Shown in pieces: positions 62,298-64,000 of a stretch of 64,000 bases of DNA (the stretch's first letter is position 1; every line of letters begins with the position of its first letter). The notes under the pieces are model-generated. The model did not search any database, was not told the DNA's origin, and was given only the letters and a program-made list of their open reading frames with translations. The stretch covers positions 62,001 to 126,000 of the forward strand of contig RBZT01000751.1 of assembly GCA_003693705.1 (NCBI GenBank), in the 5' to 3' direction. Made by a program: the position numbers and the translations under genes. The DNA is from Polymyxa betae. Taxonomy: Eukaryota > Endomyxa > Phytomyxea > Plasmodiophorida > Plasmodiophoridae.

Positions 62298-64000
62298 ATG
62301 AGGGTGAAGCTACTCGATGGTGACGTTTTCGATCTCGATCTTGAGGTCACCGACACAACCATGGTCGACGAACTCAAGCGGATGATCGCCGAGCACGGCA
62401 GTGGCGCGCCCATCGATCGCCAGCGTGTGATTTTTCGCGGCAAGGTTCTCAAGGAGGGTCATACTCTGCGAGAATATGGTAGAGGGCGATTTGTAATCAG
62501 CCGAACTGTTTGTTTTAATCGTTTTTTTAGGTGTTGCTGCAGACTCAACAGTTCATTTAGTGACTCGTCCAGATACTGCCACCAATCCGCCTCAAACCGA
62601 ACCTGCAGCCATCCCGGAACCTGTCCCTCCAGCTGCTTTAGGCGCCGGAGGCGTGTTCATGTCCACTGTGAACATCGGCGAAGGCGATGCATTGCCGGAT
62701 TTCAACGATATCGTCAACCGCATGCTGACGTCGATTCCCGGCGCGCTCGGCGCCGCCGCTGCCACGACGATGCCCTCGACAGCGCCGCCTCAGGCGATCG
62801 CCGCGCTGTCAGCCGTGGACGGTATCAGGCAGCAGCTGAACCATGTCGCCCGGGCGCTCTCTGCCAACGAAGCTGTCAATGATCTGTCCCTAGCTAACGA
62901 CGTCCCTTCGGTCGCGCAAACGACCGCCCAACTACGAGAGCTCTGCTCCGCTTTGATCGTCCTGCTCAATCAGGTCCAAGGCGTCCTGCAGCGTCCTTCG
63001 TTAGCAACGGACCCGGAATCGCGAGCATCCACCGAACGTATCTGCAGCCAGCTGGCACAGGCGCTGGGCATGCTGGGCCCGGCCGTGCAGCAGCTGGGCG
63101 GCATACTGGCCCAGACCCAACTCGGGTCGGCCCCCGGACAGGAACACATCCAACTGCCTACAGCTGGCGTCACGGTCGCCATTCACGTCCCCGACAATGA
63201 CGGCGCCGCACCAGCGGAGCCGTCGGCTTCGCTGCCGGCCAACGGCCAGCCCGAGATGGCACCGCAGGCGTTCGCCCTGAATGGCCCGATCGGCGTTCGA
63301 GCGCGACGCGCAACGGCGCGCTCGTCGTCCAGCGATCGGTCGTTGAGCAATAACCGACCGTCGGCTGCCAGGCCCATGCTGCTGAATAACAGTATCGACC
63401 CGAATCAGAATCGGCCGGATCTATCTGCGATGCTGAATTCAGTTGCGACGATGCTGGGTGGCCATATGCGCCCTGGTCAAGTCCAAGGAGCATTGCCGCA
63501 GGCAGCTTTATTCCGGCCTTCAGCTACACAGGCGCCGGCCTCGCAACTACCGGGGCAGCAGTCGTCGTCTGCAACTCAAAGGACGGGGTCGCCGCAGCCC
63601 AATGGACCTCCACGCCCAGCGGGCCTTCCTGGAGCGGATCTGTTCCAGATGGTGGCACCGATGGTGTCTTCGATGCTGGGTGGCGTTGGCCACGCTACCG
63701 GCAGCATTGCGGATTTGGCGTCCTTCTTGCCTCATGGTGATACTTCCGACGAAGCTCCGAATCAGTTCGATGCGTTCTTGCATCACATCATGTCGAGACT
63801 GCAATTGTCCGATCTGATGGCTCTGTTTGGTGGCGATTGGTCCTGTCTGGAACCGATGCATCGCGACATTCGCTCCTCGCTTATTGAGAACTTCATGCAC
63901 GGCACTGATACGCCCGAGACTCGTCGACAAGTTGTTGATTCGATCACTGAATATCTGATCTCTCATATCAATGACGACGATGCTATCAATCCCGTGCGGT
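62298..64000 (+). CDS. BAG6: BAG6/Scythe-like ubiquitin-like chaperone holdase (5' part)
   Basis: Exon 1 (62298-62478) and exon 2 (62531 to beyond the window) give over 550 residues. An N-terminal ubiquitin-like domain is MRVKLLDGDVFDLDLEVTDT, IDRQRVIFRGKVLKEGHTLR, then GVAADSTVHLVTRP. A Pro/Gln/Ala-rich middle follows, with GVFMSTVNIGEGDALPDFND, QLRELCSALIVLLNQVQGVL, DLFQMVAPMVSSMLGGVGHA and a helical end MHRDIRSSLIENFMHGTDTP, the order seen in BAG6. BAG6 holds hydrophobic tail-anchored and ERAD substrates. The GC content is clearly higher than in neighbours. The C-terminal BAG domain would lie outside the window. Confidence 0.75.

Overview
The window is nuclear DNA of an intron-rich eukaryote. 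The translation products are typical of eukaryotes: ribosomal protein S24, TFIIB, two TFIIH core subunits, FEN1, eIF3f, the V-ATPase C subunit and Prp40. Almost every gene is cut by short GT-AG introns that cluster at 41-58 bases, with microexons of 8-10 bases and a few GC-AG introns. The gene set does not fit plants, fungi or ordinary animals. It has MLO-family membrane proteins (best known from plants, with scattered protist homologues), a galactose-binding (SUEL-type) lectin on a huge Thr/Pro mucin, WASP with a CRIB motif, and an SH3 + 4xLIM + villin-headpiece protein resembling animal abLIM. This points to a free-living or parasitic protist (unicellular holozoan, amoebozoan, or oomycete-like lineage); I cannot decide which from sequence alone.

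Layout. 1-8.9 kb: RPS24 (partial), a DnaJ/Sis1-type chaperone, a strictosidine-synthase-like propeller, an EF-hand protein, a small membrane protein, TFIIH p44, SDE2 and two small proteins. 8.9-14.7 kb: two MLO-like genes head to head. 14.9-18.3 kb: a MADS-box gene, an unresolved possibly broken gene, a GPI-type mucin and an unidentified minus-strand gene. 18.4-28.5 kb: M3 oligopeptidase, UBA-PTH2, a tandem duplication, TFIIB, FEN1 and TFIIH p52. 28.5-31.4 kb: a gene-poor, transposon-scarred stretch with a decayed pogo-type transposase and an inverted partial duplication. 31.4-39.6 kb: a third MLO-like gene and the 1,841-residue lectin-mucin. 40.4-57.8 kb: V-ATPase C, fragments of unknown genes, WASP, uridine kinase, a short-chain dehydrogenase, a phosphonate cytidylyltransferase, eIF3f, a coiled-coil protein, the abLIM-like protein, a Derlin and Prp40. 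57.8-62.3 kb: a gene-poor region with small secreted cysteine-containing proteins that share a novel Leu-x-Ser-Asn-Val-Gln-Gly motif, their repeated promoter-like boxes, a tRNA-His and a decayed third paralogue. 62.3-64 kb: the start of a BAG6/Scythe-like gene.

Functional links. Most genes are unrelated housekeeping neighbours. Two pairs share themes: TFIIH p44/p52 with TFIIB (transcription initiation and nucleotide excision repair), and Derlin with BAG6 (ER-associated degradation and handling of membrane-protein clients). The accessory content is the more distinctive part: secreted or GPI-anchored mucins, the lectin, three MLO paralogues and the secreted-peptide family all face the cell surface or exterior.

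Caveat: the spliced models were built by hand from reading-frame continuity, GT/GC-AG signals, codon phase and recalled family motifs. No database search was run.
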